DNA of 64,000 nucleotides from Phenylobacterium sp. (GCF_030646615.1 NZ_JAUSLG010000047.1:117511-181510); one strand, 5' to 3'. Shown: positions 35,496 through 45,744, counted from the stretch's first letter. A program made the numbers and translations. Notes: generated by a model not told the origin, from the sequence alone.

Positions 35496-38400
35496 GGGAC
35501 GCCTTTCCCGAGAGTTTGTTTCAGATAGACGCTCGCGCGGGTCTCGTCGTAGTCGCCGAACCCGCTGAAGCCGGTTTCAAGCCCGAGCACCGCGGCTGCG
35601 CTGAGGTCGTATTCGAGCTTGGCGGCGGCCGAGAACCCAAAGCCGCTCTGGCTTCGGCTCGGATAGAAGGCGCTCACCTCTCGGGTCTCCCCGGCATAGA
35701 AGGCCATCTGGCCCTGCAGGGCGGGATCGTCGGGGAAGTAGGCGACGGAGTCCTCGCGATAGGTCTCATAGCCCGGCGTCAGGGCGACTTCGAGCCGCCA
35801 CGGATCGCGCGCGCTGCGCAGGCTGATCGGCAGGGCCACGCTGGTGAACTGCTGGGGGCTGAAATACCCCCCGTGGCCCAGGCTGAACCGGTTCTGATTG
35901 TTGTCGAACGCCTGATGGTTCAGGTTCACCCCGATCTGGACCTGGGTCTCATCGCTCGCATAGGGGCGGACATAGGCGCCGACATTGACGTGGTAGCTCT
36001 CGTTGTCGGCGGTGAGCAGGCCCTCATATCGGCTGGCGGCGACATCGGCATAGACACCGGCGATGTCCTGTTCGTAGGCGAAGCCCACACCGGCTCCCGT
36101 GCGCCGCACCGCCCCCCAGACCTGGCCGGTGACCGGGTCCTTGGCGCCGGCATAGGCGGCCAGGCTGTCGGTCACGGCCCGTCGCTCGGCCCAGAGGCGG
36201 GCCTCCAGACCTTCGGCCAACTGCGGCGTCCAGCGCACGCCGCCGACAGCGTCGGACCGTCCAAAGCCCAGGGGCGTCACTCCCAGGTCCAGGGCGAAGG
36301 TCCCGCTGGTGTAGCTGACGGACACCCCCGCGCCGCTGGCGGTCTGGGCGCCGGGATCGATGAGCTGCGGATCGTATTCCCCGAAGACCGCGTCGGCGGC
36401 CAGGATGGGGTTGGCTCCGAACCGGGCAAGACTGTCGGCGCTGGCGGCCCCGGCGTCCAGGGTGACGGGCTCGACCACCAGGGCCAGGCGGCCCGAGCCG
36501 ATCAGAGGCGTCGAGATGCTGGCCTGGGCCTTGAGTTCATTGAGCTGGCTTAAACCCGCCTCGCCGGAACGCGCCCGCAGACTGATCGTGCCGGTGATCT
36601 GCGGCGCGGCCCGCCGGCTGAGCTCGGCGATCTGCTGGTCGATGGCGTTGAGCACGCGGTCCTGGCCGCCCGGCGCCGGCAAGGCCCTCGCGGCCTGTTG
36701 CGGAACGGCGAAGGGGTTGAACGCCGTCGGCGCCTGCGGGCTCGCCCCGGGCCAGGCCGGCTGAACGGGCGCGGCGGCGCCCCAGGGGGCGGTCGCAGCA
36801 GGCGCTTGGGCAGGAGCCGCGGTCGGGGCTGGCCAGTAGAGTCCGCCATCCGCCGGAGCCGCAGCAGGCTGCAGCGCCGCCATCTGGGTCGCAGCCGGCG
36901 AGGGCAGGGCGATCGCGCTCGCCCACGGATAGGCCGAGGCCAGGACCGACGGCGATGCCGGCGCCGCAGCCGCCCAGGCCGGCGTCGCCGCCGAGAGGGG
37001 CGAGGTCAGGTTGCGGGCGAAGGGGTTGGGGCCAAGCCCGCCGCCGCCAGCCCCCACGCCGCCGGGCAGAAGCGCGGACCCGCGGGCGGCCATCTGCCGT
37101 TCGCGGATGTCGCGGGCCTGCTCCAGGGCGCGCAGCGCCGCACGCCGGTCGCCCGCCGCCTGCTCCACCTGCGAGAGGAGGACCAGGAGCTCCACATTCT
37201 CCGGCGCCTGGCCGATCGCCTGGCGTACGGTGCGCCGGGCGCGGGCGTGGTCCCCCTGGGCCAGGGCGGCCTCGGCCAGGCCGCTGAGCGCGCCGGGATC
37301 GTTGGGGCGAAGGCGCAGGGCGGCTTCGAAGACATCGGCCGCCGGTCCATACATCTGGCCGCTCTGGTAGAGCCGGCCCAGGCTGGCCAGGAGATCGGGA
37401 TCCTGAGGGGCCAGGGCGTAGGCCTGGGACAGGGCGTCGAACGCCCCGGCCAGATCGCCGGCCAGGCGCAGCCGCTCGGCCCGCTCCGTCCCCAGGGTCG
37501 CCCCCAGTTCGGCCAGGCTGCGGCGGGCCGCCGGAGTCTGGGCGCCTTCCAGGGAGATGCGGCGAATCAGGCTGGCCGCCTCCACGTCGCGGCCGGCCTT
37601 GGCCAGCACGACGACAAAGCCGCGGTAGGCGCTTGGATCGTCCTCCGGCTCGGCGATCAGGGCCGCCTGGGCCATGGCCAGGGCCTGACCCTGATCGCCC
37701 GCGGTGTAGAGGGCCTCCGCCACCTGGCCGCGCAGAGAGGTCGCCAGGTCGGCGCGGGAGGCATAGGCCCGCAAGGCGGGCACGGCGGCGTAGGCCTGGC
37801 CGCTGGCGGCGGCCTCGCTGAGTTGGGCGATGGCGACGCGGGTCTCCAGGCCCTGGGCGAACAGGCTCATCTCCGAGGTGCGTGCGGCGGCAGGAATGCG
37901 GGTCAGGAGGGCCAGCGCCTGGTCGCCGCGGCCCTGCTGGTCGGAGAAGAGGGCTGCGGCGTACAGGCTCTCGGCGTCCCCGTGGGCTTCGGCGCCGGCC
38001 ATCAGGCCAAGAGCCGCGCCGGCCTGGCCCTGAGCGTCGAGGAAGCGGGCGTAGTCGTAGCGGATCCAGGGGTCGGTCGGCCGAAGGGCCAGGGCGGTCT
38101 GGAAGGCGCTCTGGGCGCTGGCGGTGTCCCCTTGCGCCCAGAAACGTTCGCCGCGCCGGTGTTCGACGGCGGCCCGGATCTGGTTCAGCCGCGCCGGCGC
38201 GACGCCGGCCGCGCTCAGCTGGTTGGCCAGGGTGAAGCCTTCTTCGGTCTTGTCCTGAGCAAGCAGGGACTCCAGCAGGCCCACCTGGGCGTCGGCGTCG
38301 TTGGGCGTCGCCGTCAGCAGCCGGCGATAGGCTGTTTCGGCCTCGGCCCAGCGCTCGGCCTGCCGAAGGCTTTCGGCCAGGACCGACCAGGCCAGGGCGG

Positions 38401-39577
38401 CGTCCTGGGGACGGGGCGCTTCCAGGGCCTGGGCCAGGGTCTGGGCGCGGCCATAGTCGCCCGCGTCCAGCGCAGCCTGGGCCTGACGCAGCCCGGAGAA
38501 GAAGCGGGCCGAGGCGAGGGCCTCGCGCCAGCGCTGGGCGCTCGCCGGCGCCGCGGCGCTCGCCCGGCGCAGAAGCTCCTCGGCTTCGGTGAAGCTTTCA
38601 GCCCGTAGGCGAACCAGGCCCAACCCGCCCAGGGCGTCGGCGTCGTTGGGCCGGCTGGCCAGGACGGTCTGGAACCGCGCCTCGGCGTCGGCGGTGTCGC
38701 CGCGCTCCAAGGCGGCGAAACCCTGGGTCCGCTCAATCGCGACGGGATCGACGGCGGCCTGGGCGACGGCGCGGGACTCACGCGCCTGGGCGAGCTTGCG
38801 TGACACCTCGGCGTCGGCGCCGCGGGCGCTGAGATAGGCTTCAAACAGGCCGGCGTCACGGGGCGCGGCGCCGAGCCAGAGCAGCGCCTGGCGCCAGGCC
38901 TGGGCCGCAGCCGTCGCCGTCTGGCCGCTGCCGACGGCCAGCCGCGCGAGGCGGGCGATGCCATCCCGGCGGCTGGACTCGGCGTAGGTCAGGGCGCGGG
39001 CATAGGCCAGTTGCAGGCCCGCGTCCTGGGGACTGGCGTCGGCCAGGCCCTTGAGGCCGCGGATGGCCTCGTCGCGGCCGGATGGCAAGCCCGCCAAGGT
39101 CTCATAGAACTCACGGGCATTGGCCGGCGGGGGCGAACCGCCGCCAAAGGCGCGGCGATAGGCGGCGACGGCGGCCTGGGTCTGGCCGGCCTGGGCCAGT
39201 CGGCGGGCCTCGGGCAGATCCCGGGCTTCGGCTTGCCGGCGTTGGGCGCCCTGGGCCAGGGTCGCCAAGCGCGGATCGTTGGGCGCGGCCGCCCGCAGGC
39301 GCGCCGCCCAACGTTGGGCGGTGGCGGCGTCGCCATCCTCGGCGGCGTAGCGGGCCAGGGCGGCCAGGGCGTCGGCGTTCCGCGGATCGGCGACCAGGGC
39401 GCGCTCCAGGGCCTGCTGGGCGAGATCGGCCCGCCCGCGCTCGCGCCAGAAGGCGGCCTGGCGGACAAGGGTGGCGACCGCCTCCTGCGAGGTCTGAGCC
39501 GATGCGGGCGCGGCGACGGCCAAGGCGACGCCCGCCGCGCCAGCTAACAGCCAAGTGGAAAGGCGATGAAAGGTCAT
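35492..39577 (-). CDS. bcsC: Cellulose export protein BcsC (TPR periplasmic domain plus outer-membrane barrel)
   Basis: Carries the glucan chain across the periplasm and outer membrane. From ATG 39577 there are 1361 residues: a signal peptide (MTFHRLSTWLLAGAAGVALAV.. ASAQ), about 800 residues of TPR helices (for example ALERALVADPRNADALAALARYA), an unusually long Ala/Pro/Gly-rich linker at about 826-975, and the C-terminal BCSC_C barrel (from VLNAIDQQIAELSRRAAPQITG to the end, with VGGVRWTPQL and LGHGGYFSPQQFTSVALPISL). The start overlaps the bcsAB stop by 4 nt (ATGA) and the end overlaps bcsD. The frame runs 42 codons further upstream but only inside bcsAB. Confidence 0.94.
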   Translation of the reverse strand: MTFHRLSTWLLAGAAGVALAVAAPASAQTSQEAVATLVRQAAFWRERGRADLAQQALERALVADPRNADALAALARYAAEDGDAATAQRWAARLRAAAPNDPRLATLAQGAQRRQAEARDLPEARRLAQAGQTQAAVAAYRRAFGGGSPPPANAREFYETLAGLPSGRDEAIRGLKGLADASPQDAGLQLAYARALTYAESSRRDGIARLARLAVGSGQTATAAAQAWRQALLWLGAAPRDAGLFEAYLSARGADAEVSRKLAQARESRAVAQAAVDPVAIERTQGFAALERGDTADAEARFQTVLASRPNDADALGGLGLVRLRAESFTEAEELLRRASAAAPASAQRWREALASARFFSGLRQAQAALDAGDYGRAQTLAQALEAPRPQDAALAWSVLAESLRQAERWAEAETAYRRLLTATPNDADAQVGLLESLLAQDKTEEGFTLANQLSAAGVAPARLNQIRAAVEHRRGERFWAQGDTASAQSAFQTALALRPTDPWIRYDYARFLDAQGQAGAALGLMAGAEAHGDAESLYAAALFSDQQGRGDQALALLTRIPAAARTSEMSLFAQGLETRVAIAQLSEAAASGQAYAAVPALRAYASRADLATSLRGQVAEALYTAGDQGQALAMAQAALIAEPEDDPSAYRGFVVVLAKAGRDVEAASLIRRISLEGAQTPAARRSLAELGATLGTERAERLRLAGDLAGAFDALSQAYALAPQDPDLLASLGRLYQSGQMYGPAADVFEAALRLRPNDPGALSGLAEAALAQGDHARARRTVRQAIGQAPENVELLVLLSQVEQAAGDRRAALRALEQARDIRERQMAARGSALLPGGVGAGGGGLGPNPFARNLTSPLSAATPAWAAAAPASPSVLASAYPWASAIALPSPAATQMAALQPAAAPADGGLYWPAPTAAPAQAPAATAPWGAAAPVQPAWPGASPQAPTAFNPFAVPQQAARALPAPGGQDRVLNAIDQQIAELSRRAAPQITGTISLRARSGEAGLSQLNELKAQASISTPLIGSGRLALVVEPVTLDAGAASADSLARFGANPILAADAVFGEYDPQLIDPGAQTASGAGVSVSYTSGTFALDLGVTPLGFGRSDAVGGVRWTPQLAEGLEARLWAERRAVTDSLAAYAGAKDPVTGQVWGAVRRTGAGVGFAYEQDIAGVYADVAASRYEGLLTADNESYHVNVGAYVRPYASDETQVQIGVNLNHQAFDNNQNRFSLGHGGYFSPQQFTSVALPISLRSARDPWRLEVALTPGYETYREDSVAYFPDDPALQGQMAFYAGETREVSAFYPSRSQSGFGFSAAAKLEYDLSAAAVLGLETGFSGFGDYDETRASVYLKQTLGKGVP

Positions 39578-42500
39578 TGGTCGGCCATGGCTCCGAGGCG
39601 CCTGCGCTCGTGGCGGCGCATGGCGAACGTCAGGGGGACGGAAACGATGATGGCGGCCAGGACGAGCCCCAGGGCCATCAGAACGGGATAGCGGCTCAGC
39701 CACCAGAAGATCCGGTAGCCCCAGGCCATGTCGCCGGCCTGGAAGGTGGCGCCGACCTTGAAGGCGTTCAGGCCCTCGCCAGTGCCGACCACTAGGTCCC
39801 CGGCCACCCGCGCATTGACCTCCGAATCGTCCAGCCCCTGGGCGATGGCCAGGATCTGTTCCGGCCTGTCGGAGAGGAGGGCGACAACCACGCGGCCCTG
39901 GCCAAAGGGTGAGCCGAAGCTCATCAGGCCGGAGAACGGGCCGGATTCGACCAGCAGGCTCGCGGCGCGCTGGCGGCTGTCGGCGTCATCCCGGCCGATG
40001 AATGTCCCCCAGGTGGAGAACAGCCGCCGCGCCCAGTCCTGGACCCGAAGGGTCAGGCGCCCCTGGCCCATCTCTATAGGCGCAGCAGCGCTGAGATCAG
40101 CGTTCTCGGCCAGCAGGCTCAACGGTCCGATCATCAGAATGTCCCGGTTGCGCAGCGTTTCGACGTCGTCGGGGCTCGCCAGGTGGACCCGGGTGACGGG
40201 CGCGCCGGTGGCGTCCCCAAACCTGGCCATCAGATGGAGATATGCGCCCAGTTCGGCTGGCGACGGCCGCGCCGACAGCAGCACGACGGTCTGGTCGAGG
40301 TCGGCCATCCGGGTGAACGGGAAGCCGGCGCTGGCGAAATAGGCCAGGTTGGGCAGGCTGGTGAGGTGGTGGGCGCCGGTCAGGTCCAGCTCGGTGTCTG
40401 GATCGATGCCGCTGCGGACATTGGTGGGCAGTTGGCCTTCGCAGGCGCCCGTCTTGCGGGCCTTCAGGTCGAAATAGAACTGCAGCTCATTGCTGCCGAA
40501 CAGATTGTAGGCCGGCAGGCTGATGGTCGTTTCGTTGCGCACGAAGGGCGTCAACAGGCGGTGGCGCCAGCCCGCGGCCTCGGCGGCCTGGTTCAGGCGC
40601 AGCGAGCGGAGGTACTGGCCGTTCACCGACACGTCCAGGCGCGAGGCGCTCCGGTCGATCCAGGGGCCCATGGGATAGCGGTAACGTAGCCGGAGCGGCG
40701 CGGCGCTCTGCGGCCAGAAGAGCAGGTCCGGCGGCAGGCGGAACGAGGCCCGAACCGGGCCTGGGGGCAGGCCATCGGCGTGAAGCAGGGCCGGGTCCAT
40801 GATTTCGCCCAGCTTGACGGGGCGTTCGGTGGTGATCCAGCGCGGCGCGTCATAGGCTGCGCGGGTGGGAACGGTCGGCGGGCCGAGGCTCGCGCTGGCC
40901 CCGCTGAGGCCAGGGGCGCCGAGGGACAGGGTCAGGGCGGCCTGGCGCAGCTCCATCGGGTCGCGGCCCAGGACGAGCAGCAGGCGGCGGCTGGTATCCA
41001 GCGGATTGGCGATCACCGCCACGGTCGGTCCATTGATCGGCGGCAGCTCAAGGCCGAGCGCCCCGCTGTTGGCCAGGGCGAACACCACACCGTCGCCGGC
41101 AGGAAGCTGATCGATGAGCACCGGGAAGCGGAAACCGCGATAGCTGGCCTGGAGACCGAAATAGGAGGCCAGGGCCCCGGCGGCCTGGATCGCCTGGCGT
41201 CCCGGCGCGCCGACGAACACGAAGGGCAGCTCAAGGCGCCGGTCGGCATTGTCGAAAAACGGCGCGGGAAAGCGCGCCAGGTTGGGGGGCGCCGGCAGCC
41301 GCTCGATGTCCAGTTCCAGCACTGAGGCGTTGCTGATCACCGCCCAGAGCGAGGAGTGCAGCGGGTCTTCGCAGTCGCGGGTGTAGTGGCCGGCGAAGCG
41401 CAGGTTAAGTCTGTTCTCGACCAGGAACAGGGCTGGATTGAGCTCCAGTGACAACCGGGCGCCGCCGGCCGTGCTGGCCGCCAGGGGCGCGGTGGCCACG
41501 ACCTCGTCATTGATCAGCACGGTGAGATGGCTGAGGTCCTCCAGCAGGGCCGGGGAGTGGGCATAGGCCAGGGTCAGACGCGCGCCGGTGACCACCTCGT
41601 CGGCGCCCAGGCGGAACGGGATGCCGGCCTGGCCGTCCACTGAAACCAGTCGCAGGGGTTGGTCGACGCCGAGATCTCGAAGGGTCAGGCGGAGCGTCTG
41701 CGCCCCGGGTCCAGGCGTCGCCGCCATGGGCTGGGCCGCCAGGGCCGGCGCGCTCGCATCCTGCGCCTTGGCCTCCGAGGCCTGCATGGTCACCCCCAGG
41801 CAGGCGGCGAGCGCCACCACCGCCCCCGTGGATCGAGCCCGCCGCAACGGGCGCTGCGGCGCAGGTCCCGGCTGGCGGTGGCCGCCCCGGTGGAACAGAC
41901 TGAGACTGGCCTGGAGAATGCTGAGGAGCGCTGCGAAGGGGTTGGCCGGCGGGGGCTTGGAGGCCGGCTGCCAGGCGTCGGCGCGACCCATCACGGCGGC
42001 CACGAGTTCGCGCCGCTGGTCCAGGGGGATGTCGAGGAACTGCGCCCGCAGGGTGGGGCCAGGCGGGCCAACCACCTTGGTCGGCAGGTTGACCCACCGG
42101 TCGCCGCAGAGAATTTCGGTTCTCGCCAGGCTCTCGGCCGTCACGGCGTCGCCCACGGCCGGGGCGGAAAAGCCGCCCATGGACACTTCGCTCGTCGTGG
42201 TCTCCACCACCTCGCCGCCGCGAAGGGTCAGGCGCACCGGCAGTTGGGCGCCGACCCGCACGAAGGCTCGCAACTGGCGCGTTTCGCGACCGACCGCCAG
42301 GGCGACCAGCAGGATCAGCAGGCTGAAGGCCGACCAGGTGGTGTTGAGCAGCAGGGTTCCGAGGTTGACCTCGTATCGATCGGGCCAGGCCAGCTTGCCG
42401 AACCCCATGGCGACGCCGGCGATCAGCAGGCTGGCCGCCAGCAGATGGGGCCACATGAGGCGGATATCGAAATAGGCCCGTTCCAGGATTCCGCCCTTGT

Positions 42501-43932
42501 CGGTCACGTTGAACTTGCCTCTTCGGGGATCGATCAGGGTCTGGAGCGTCGGCTTGATCAGATGGAAGGCCAGCAGGCTCTCATAGACCTCTCCCCAGAA
42601 GGCCCGGCGGTCCTTGCCCTGGATGCGGTTGGCCACGCCGATCGAAAGGATCAGATGGGGCGCCGCATAGGCTGCGATCATCGAGGCGGCGGCCTGGATG
42701 ACGTTCTGACCCAACAGCAGGAAGGCGAGCGGCGAGGTCAGGAACACCACGCGCGGCAGCGGAAACATGAAGTGGAGCATGGCGTTGGCGTAGCAAAGCC
42801 GCTGACCCAGGCTCAGGCCGGGGCCGAACAGCGGATTGTCCACGCGGAAGATCTGCAGCATGCCCCGGGCCCAGCGGGCCCGCTGGCCGATGTGCAAGGC
42901 CAGACGCTCGGTGGCCAGGCCGGAGGCCAGGCGGATGTCGAGATAGGCGGTGTTCCAGCCGAGGCGCTGCAGCTTCAGGGCCGTGTGGGCGTCTTCCGTG
43001 ACCGTTTCACCGGCGAAACCGTTGGTCTCATCCAAGGCCGCCCGGCGGATCAGCGCGCAGGAACCGCAGAAGAAGGCGGCGTTCCAGAAGTCGTTGCCCG
43101 GCTGTACGGCCCCATAGAACAGCGCGCCCTCGTCCGGCACGTCCTTCATGGTCACCAGATTTCGCTGCACCGGATCGGGGGAGTAGAAGTGGTGCGGTGT
43201 CTGCAGCAGGGCCAGACGCGCATCTTCCTGAAACCATCCGGCCGTCATCTGCAGAAAGGCGCGGGTAGGAATGTGGTCGGCGTCGAAGATGCAGACCAGG
43301 TCGGCGCGGGTCTGCTTCAGCGCATTGTTGAGGTTGCCGGCCTTGGCGTGGAGATTGTCAGGGCGGGTGACGTAATTGACCCCGACGCTTTCGGCGAAGG
43401 CCTTGAACTCTGGCCGCCGACCGTCGTCCAGCAGGTGAACGGTGAATCGCTCGGGGGGGTAGTCCATGGCCAGGGCCGCTAGGACCGTGTCCCGGACGAT
43501 CTGCAGGCTCTCATTATAGGTGGGGATCATCACGTCGATGCTCGGCCAGTCGGCCGGGCCGCCGCCGAGCGCCCGCACCGGCCGCCGCAGGGGCCAGGTG
43601 GTCTGGACATAGCCCAGCACCAGGATCAGCCAGGCATAGACCTCCGCCAGGTAGAGGCCGATCCCCAGGACGGCGCCCAGGGGATTGAGGAAGTCCAGGG
43701 TTTCTGTGGTGCGCCACACCATGTAACGCGTGCTGATCGCCAGGGAGATCAGGCATAGGGCGATTGTCGCGCCCCGGGACGCGTTGCGGCTGAGGATCAG
43801 GGCCGCCACCAGGGTCGCAATCCCGAAGATGATCTGACCTTGGAGAGGCAGCGGGGTGAAAATTGCCGCGCCCATGGCCAAGGGACCGATGATCAGGGCC
43901 GCGCCCAAAAAGATACCGCGTGCAACGTTCAT
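39574..43932 (-). CDS. bcsAB: Cellulose synthase BcsA-BcsB fusion protein
   Basis: A single 1452-residue polypeptide joins the catalytic BcsA and periplasmic BcsB subunits, as in Komagataeibacter AcsAB. BcsA part: membrane helices, GT2 motifs DDG (169-171), FDADH (216-220), TED (312-314) and QRARW (350-354), gating loop FNVTDKG (474-480), then a PilZ domain with c-di-GMP motif R555-x-x-x-R559. The second PilZ motif reads E582-V-S-M-G-G, glutamate where D/N is usual. At about 700-725 a hydrophobic segment ending ASEAKAQ looks like the former BcsB signal peptide. The BcsB part contains the carbohydrate-binding/flavodoxin-like repeats and a C-terminal membrane helix (YPVLMALGLVLAAIIVSVPLTFAM). 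The frame is also open from a TTG at 43941. First gene of the operon. Confidence 0.95.
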   Translation of the reverse strand: MNVARGIFLGAALIIGPLAMGAAIFTPLPLQGQIIFGIATLVAALILSRNASRGATIALCLISLAISTRYMVWRTTETLDFLNPLGAVLGIGLYLAEVYAWLILVLGYVQTTWPLRRPVRALGGGPADWPSIDVMIPTYNESLQIVRDTVLAALAMDYPPERFTVHLLDDGRRPEFKAFAESVGVNYVTRPDNLHAKAGNLNNALKQTRADLVCIFDADHIPTRAFLQMTAGWFQEDARLALLQTPHHFYSPDPVQRNLVTMKDVPDEGALFYGAVQPGNDFWNAAFFCGSCALIRRAALDETNGFAGETVTEDAHTALKLQRLGWNTAYLDIRLASGLATERLALHIGQRARWARGMLQIFRVDNPLFGPGLSLGQRLCYANAMLHFMFPLPRVVFLTSPLAFLLLGQNVIQAAASMIAAYAAPHLILSIGVANRIQGKDRRAFWGEVYESLLAFHLIKPTLQTLIDPRRGKFNVTDKGGILERAYFDIRLMWPHLLAASLLIAGVAMGFGKLAWPDRYEVNLGTLLLNTTWSAFSLLILLVALAVGRETRQLRAFVRVGAQLPVRLTLRGGEVVETTTSEVSMGGFSAPAVGDAVTAESLARTEILCGDRWVNLPTKVVGPPGPTLRAQFLDIPLDQRRELVAAVMGRADAWQPASKPPPANPFAALLSILQASLSLFHRGGHRQPGPAPQRPLRRARSTGAVVALAACLGVTMQASEAKAQDASAPALAAQPMAATPGPGAQTLRLTLRDLGVDQPLRLVSVDGQAGIPFRLGADEVVTGARLTLAYAHSPALLEDLSHLTVLINDEVVATAPLAASTAGGARLSLELNPALFLVENRLNLRFAGHYTRDCEDPLHSSLWAVISNASVLELDIERLPAPPNLARFPAPFFDNADRRLELPFVFVGAPGRQAIQAAGALASYFGLQASYRGFRFPVLIDQLPAGDGVVFALANSGALGLELPPINGPTVAVIANPLDTSRRLLLVLGRDPMELRQAALTLSLGAPGLSGASASLGPPTVPTRAAYDAPRWITTERPVKLGEIMDPALLHADGLPPGPVRASFRLPPDLLFWPQSAAPLRLRYRYPMGPWIDRSASRLDVSVNGQYLRSLRLNQAAEAAGWRHRLLTPFVRNETTISLPAYNLFGSNELQFYFDLKARKTGACEGQLPTNVRSGIDPDTELDLTGAHHLTSLPNLAYFASAGFPFTRMADLDQTVVLLSARPSPAELGAYLHLMARFGDATGAPVTRVHLASPDDVETLRNRDILMIGPLSLLAENADLSAAAPIEMGQGRLTLRVQDWARRLFSTWGTFIGRDDADSRQRAASLLVESGPFSGLMSFGSPFGQGRVVVALLSDRPEQILAIAQGLDDSEVNARVAGDLVVGTGEGLNAFKVGATFQAGDMAWGYRIFWWLSRYPVLMALGLVLAAIIVSVPLTFAMRRHERRRLGAMADQ

Positions 43933-44271
43933 GAGCGGCAATTTACTTCGTCATCTTTAGAATAAGCGACGAAGTGAATGCTCATTTTGAGCTATGGAAT
44001 GAACTGGTCGGGACTTGGGGTCGGGTTACCAGTTAAATCGCCAACCGCAGACAATATGATACTTATGGTACGGCTGAGCTTGTTGCGATTATGGTTATCG
44101 ACATCTTCCTGAACATAGTAAACGTGACGTGAAGCCGCAGGGCCCGCTCTCAAAATACACGTCTTGATCGGAGCTTGGGGAGCCGGCGCCCGCAATGGTG
44201 GCGCTGGCTCGCCCGTGGGGACGTCTTGATCCTGTGGATAAGTTGGACCTAGGGTTTCGGCGGGGGCGATC
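43933..44271. promoter_or_regulatory. Divergent control region between bcsAB and the ParA/BcsQ-like gene
   Basis: 339 nt, more AT-rich than the flanks, with no supported gene; it must hold both promoters. Just upstream of bcsAB, ACTTCGTC (43945-43952) and GACGAAGT (43968-43975) form a perfect 8-bp inverted repeat with a 15-nt spacer. In bcsAB mRNA it would be a hairpin ending 12 nt before the AUG at 43932 and containing the only GAAG-like ribosome-binding sequence. It could be a regulator operator or an RNA switch; neither is proven. I found no convincing c-di-GMP riboswitch. Confidence 0.5.
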
Positions 44272-44958
44272 ATGAAGACCATCGCAGTCATTTCCCGCAA
44301 AGGCGGCGCCGGTAAGACCACGGTGGCCGTGAATCTGGCGGCGGCGCTGCGCGAGCGGGGCGCTCGCGCCGTACTGGCCGACGCCGATCCCCTGCGATCC
44401 TCCAGTGAGGCGCTGCGGGCCCATAGCCTGTCAGTGGTGGAGACCTCGGCCTCCAAGCTGTTCGCCCTGACCACGGCCTCCCGACGCAGCGGCGGAGATC
44501 TGCTGATCATCGATACGCCGGCCGCCCCGGAGGGTGACGTCGTCGCCGCCATCAAGGTGGCCGATCTCTGCCTGGTGGTCAGCCGCCCCACCTATCTCGA
44601 TGTGGCGGCGGCCCTGAAGACCCTGGAACTCCTGCGCCAGCTTCGGGCCAGCGGGCTGATCGTCCTGAACCAGTGTCCCTCGGCGCGGCAGGGCCGCGAA
44701 CCCAACCAAGTGTCCTCGACCCTGGACGCCCTGCGCTTCGCCGGCGTCCCCGTGGCCGCCGCGCCCCTTCGGGTGCGCCAGGCCTATCAGTCGGCCCTGT
44801 CGGAGGGACAGGGGGTCACCGAATGGGAGCCCCGGGGCCAGGCCGCCGCCGAGGTCCGGGCCTTGGCTGAGATCGTGCGGCGGAAGGTCCTGGGTGAGCT
44901 TCCGTCCCGTCCGGCTAATGACGCCATGGCTCTGTCCGCCATGGCCGCTAGGCCCTAG
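44272..44958 (+). CDS. ParA/MinD-type ATPase, BcsQ-like
   Basis: 228 residues. The deviant Walker A motif KGGAGKTT is at residues 10-17, DADPLRSS follows strand 2 and LLIIDTPAAPEGDVV is the Walker B/switch region; later LIVLNQCPSARQ. This is the ParA/MinD family of membrane- or DNA-associated positioning ATPases. Divergence from bcsAB suggests the cellulose-locus member BcsQ, which localises the synthase in enterobacteria, but BcsQ usually lies in the operon and ParA-like genes are common in Caulobacterales. No parB-like gene is adjacent. Family certain, cellulose role inferred. Confidence 0.8.
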   Translation: MKTIAVISRKGGAGKTTVAVNLAAALRERGARAVLADADPLRSSSEALRAHSLSVVETSASKLFALTTASRRSGGDLLIIDTPAAPEGDVVAAIKVADLCLVVSRPTYLDVAAALKTLELLRQLRASGLIVLNQCPSARQGREPNQVSSTLDALRFAGVPVAAAPLRVRQAYQSALSEGQGVTEWEPRGQAAAEVRALAEIVRRKVLGELPSRPANDAMALSAMAARP

Positions 44959-45126
44959 CGCCGCCGCTCGCCTTGACTCCCACCGCCCCGGTGGGCATAG
45001 ACCGCTCCTTCACACCGGCGGGCGACTGCGCGGTGCGAAGACCATTACGGGTGATACGGGCCCCGCCGTTGAGATCGCGCCTCCACTCTCGGAAGCGCCG
45101 GGCCGTGTCGATGATGAAGAGTGTTC

Positions 45127-45744
45127 ATGACCAAGCGTCATTCCGCCAAGTACAAGCTCGACCGCCGTATGGGCGAGAACATCTGGGGCCGCGCCAAGTC
45201 GCCGGTGAACCAGCGGTCCTACGGCCCGGGCCAGCATGGCCAGCGCCGCAAGTCCAAGGTTTCCGACTTCGGTCTTCAGCTGCGCGCCAAGCAGAAGCTC
45301 AAGGGCTATTACGGCAGCCTGACCGAAAAGCAGTTCAGCCGCACCTATACCGAGGCCGCGCGCCGCAAGGGCAACACCTCGGAAAACCTGATCGCCCTGC
45401 TGGAATCGCGCCTGGACGCGGTGGTCTACCGCGCCAAGTTCGTGCCCACCGTGTTCGCCTCGCGCCAGTTCGTGAACCACGGCCACGTGACCGTGAACGG
45501 CAAGCGCGTCAACATCCCGTCCTATCGGGTCAAGCCCGGCGACGTGGTCGAAGTGCGCGAGCGCTCGCGCAACATGGCCCTGGTGCTGGAAGCCCAGGCT
45601 TCGGGCGAACGTGAAGTTCCCGACTATATCGAACTCGACGCCAAGGGCCTGTCGGCTCGCTTCATCCGCGCCCCGGAACTGGCCGAAGTGCCCTATCCGG
45701 TGAAGATGGAACCAAACCTCGTGGTCGAATTCTACGCCTCCTAA
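45127..45744 (+). CDS. rpsD: 30S ribosomal protein S4
   Basis: Primary 16S rRNA-binding protein that nucleates 30S assembly. 205 residues from ATG 45127 ([21 protein letters not shown]) with AAGAG six nucleotides upstream; the frame also has an upstream ATG two codons earlier. [20 protein letters not shown] and the S4 RNA-binding domain ([48 protein letters not shown]) are intact. Stands alone here and is followed by a strong terminator. Confidence 0.98.
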   Translation: MTKRHSAKYKLDRRMGENIWGRAKSPVNQRSYGPGQHGQRRKSKVSDFGLQLRAKQKLKGYYGSLTEKQFSRTYTEAARRKGNTSENLIALLESRLDAVVYRAKFVPTVFASRQFVNHGHVTVNGKRVNIPSYRVKPGDVVEVRERSRNMALVLEAQASGEREVPDYIELDAKGLSARFIRAPELAEVPYPVKMEPNLVVEFYAS

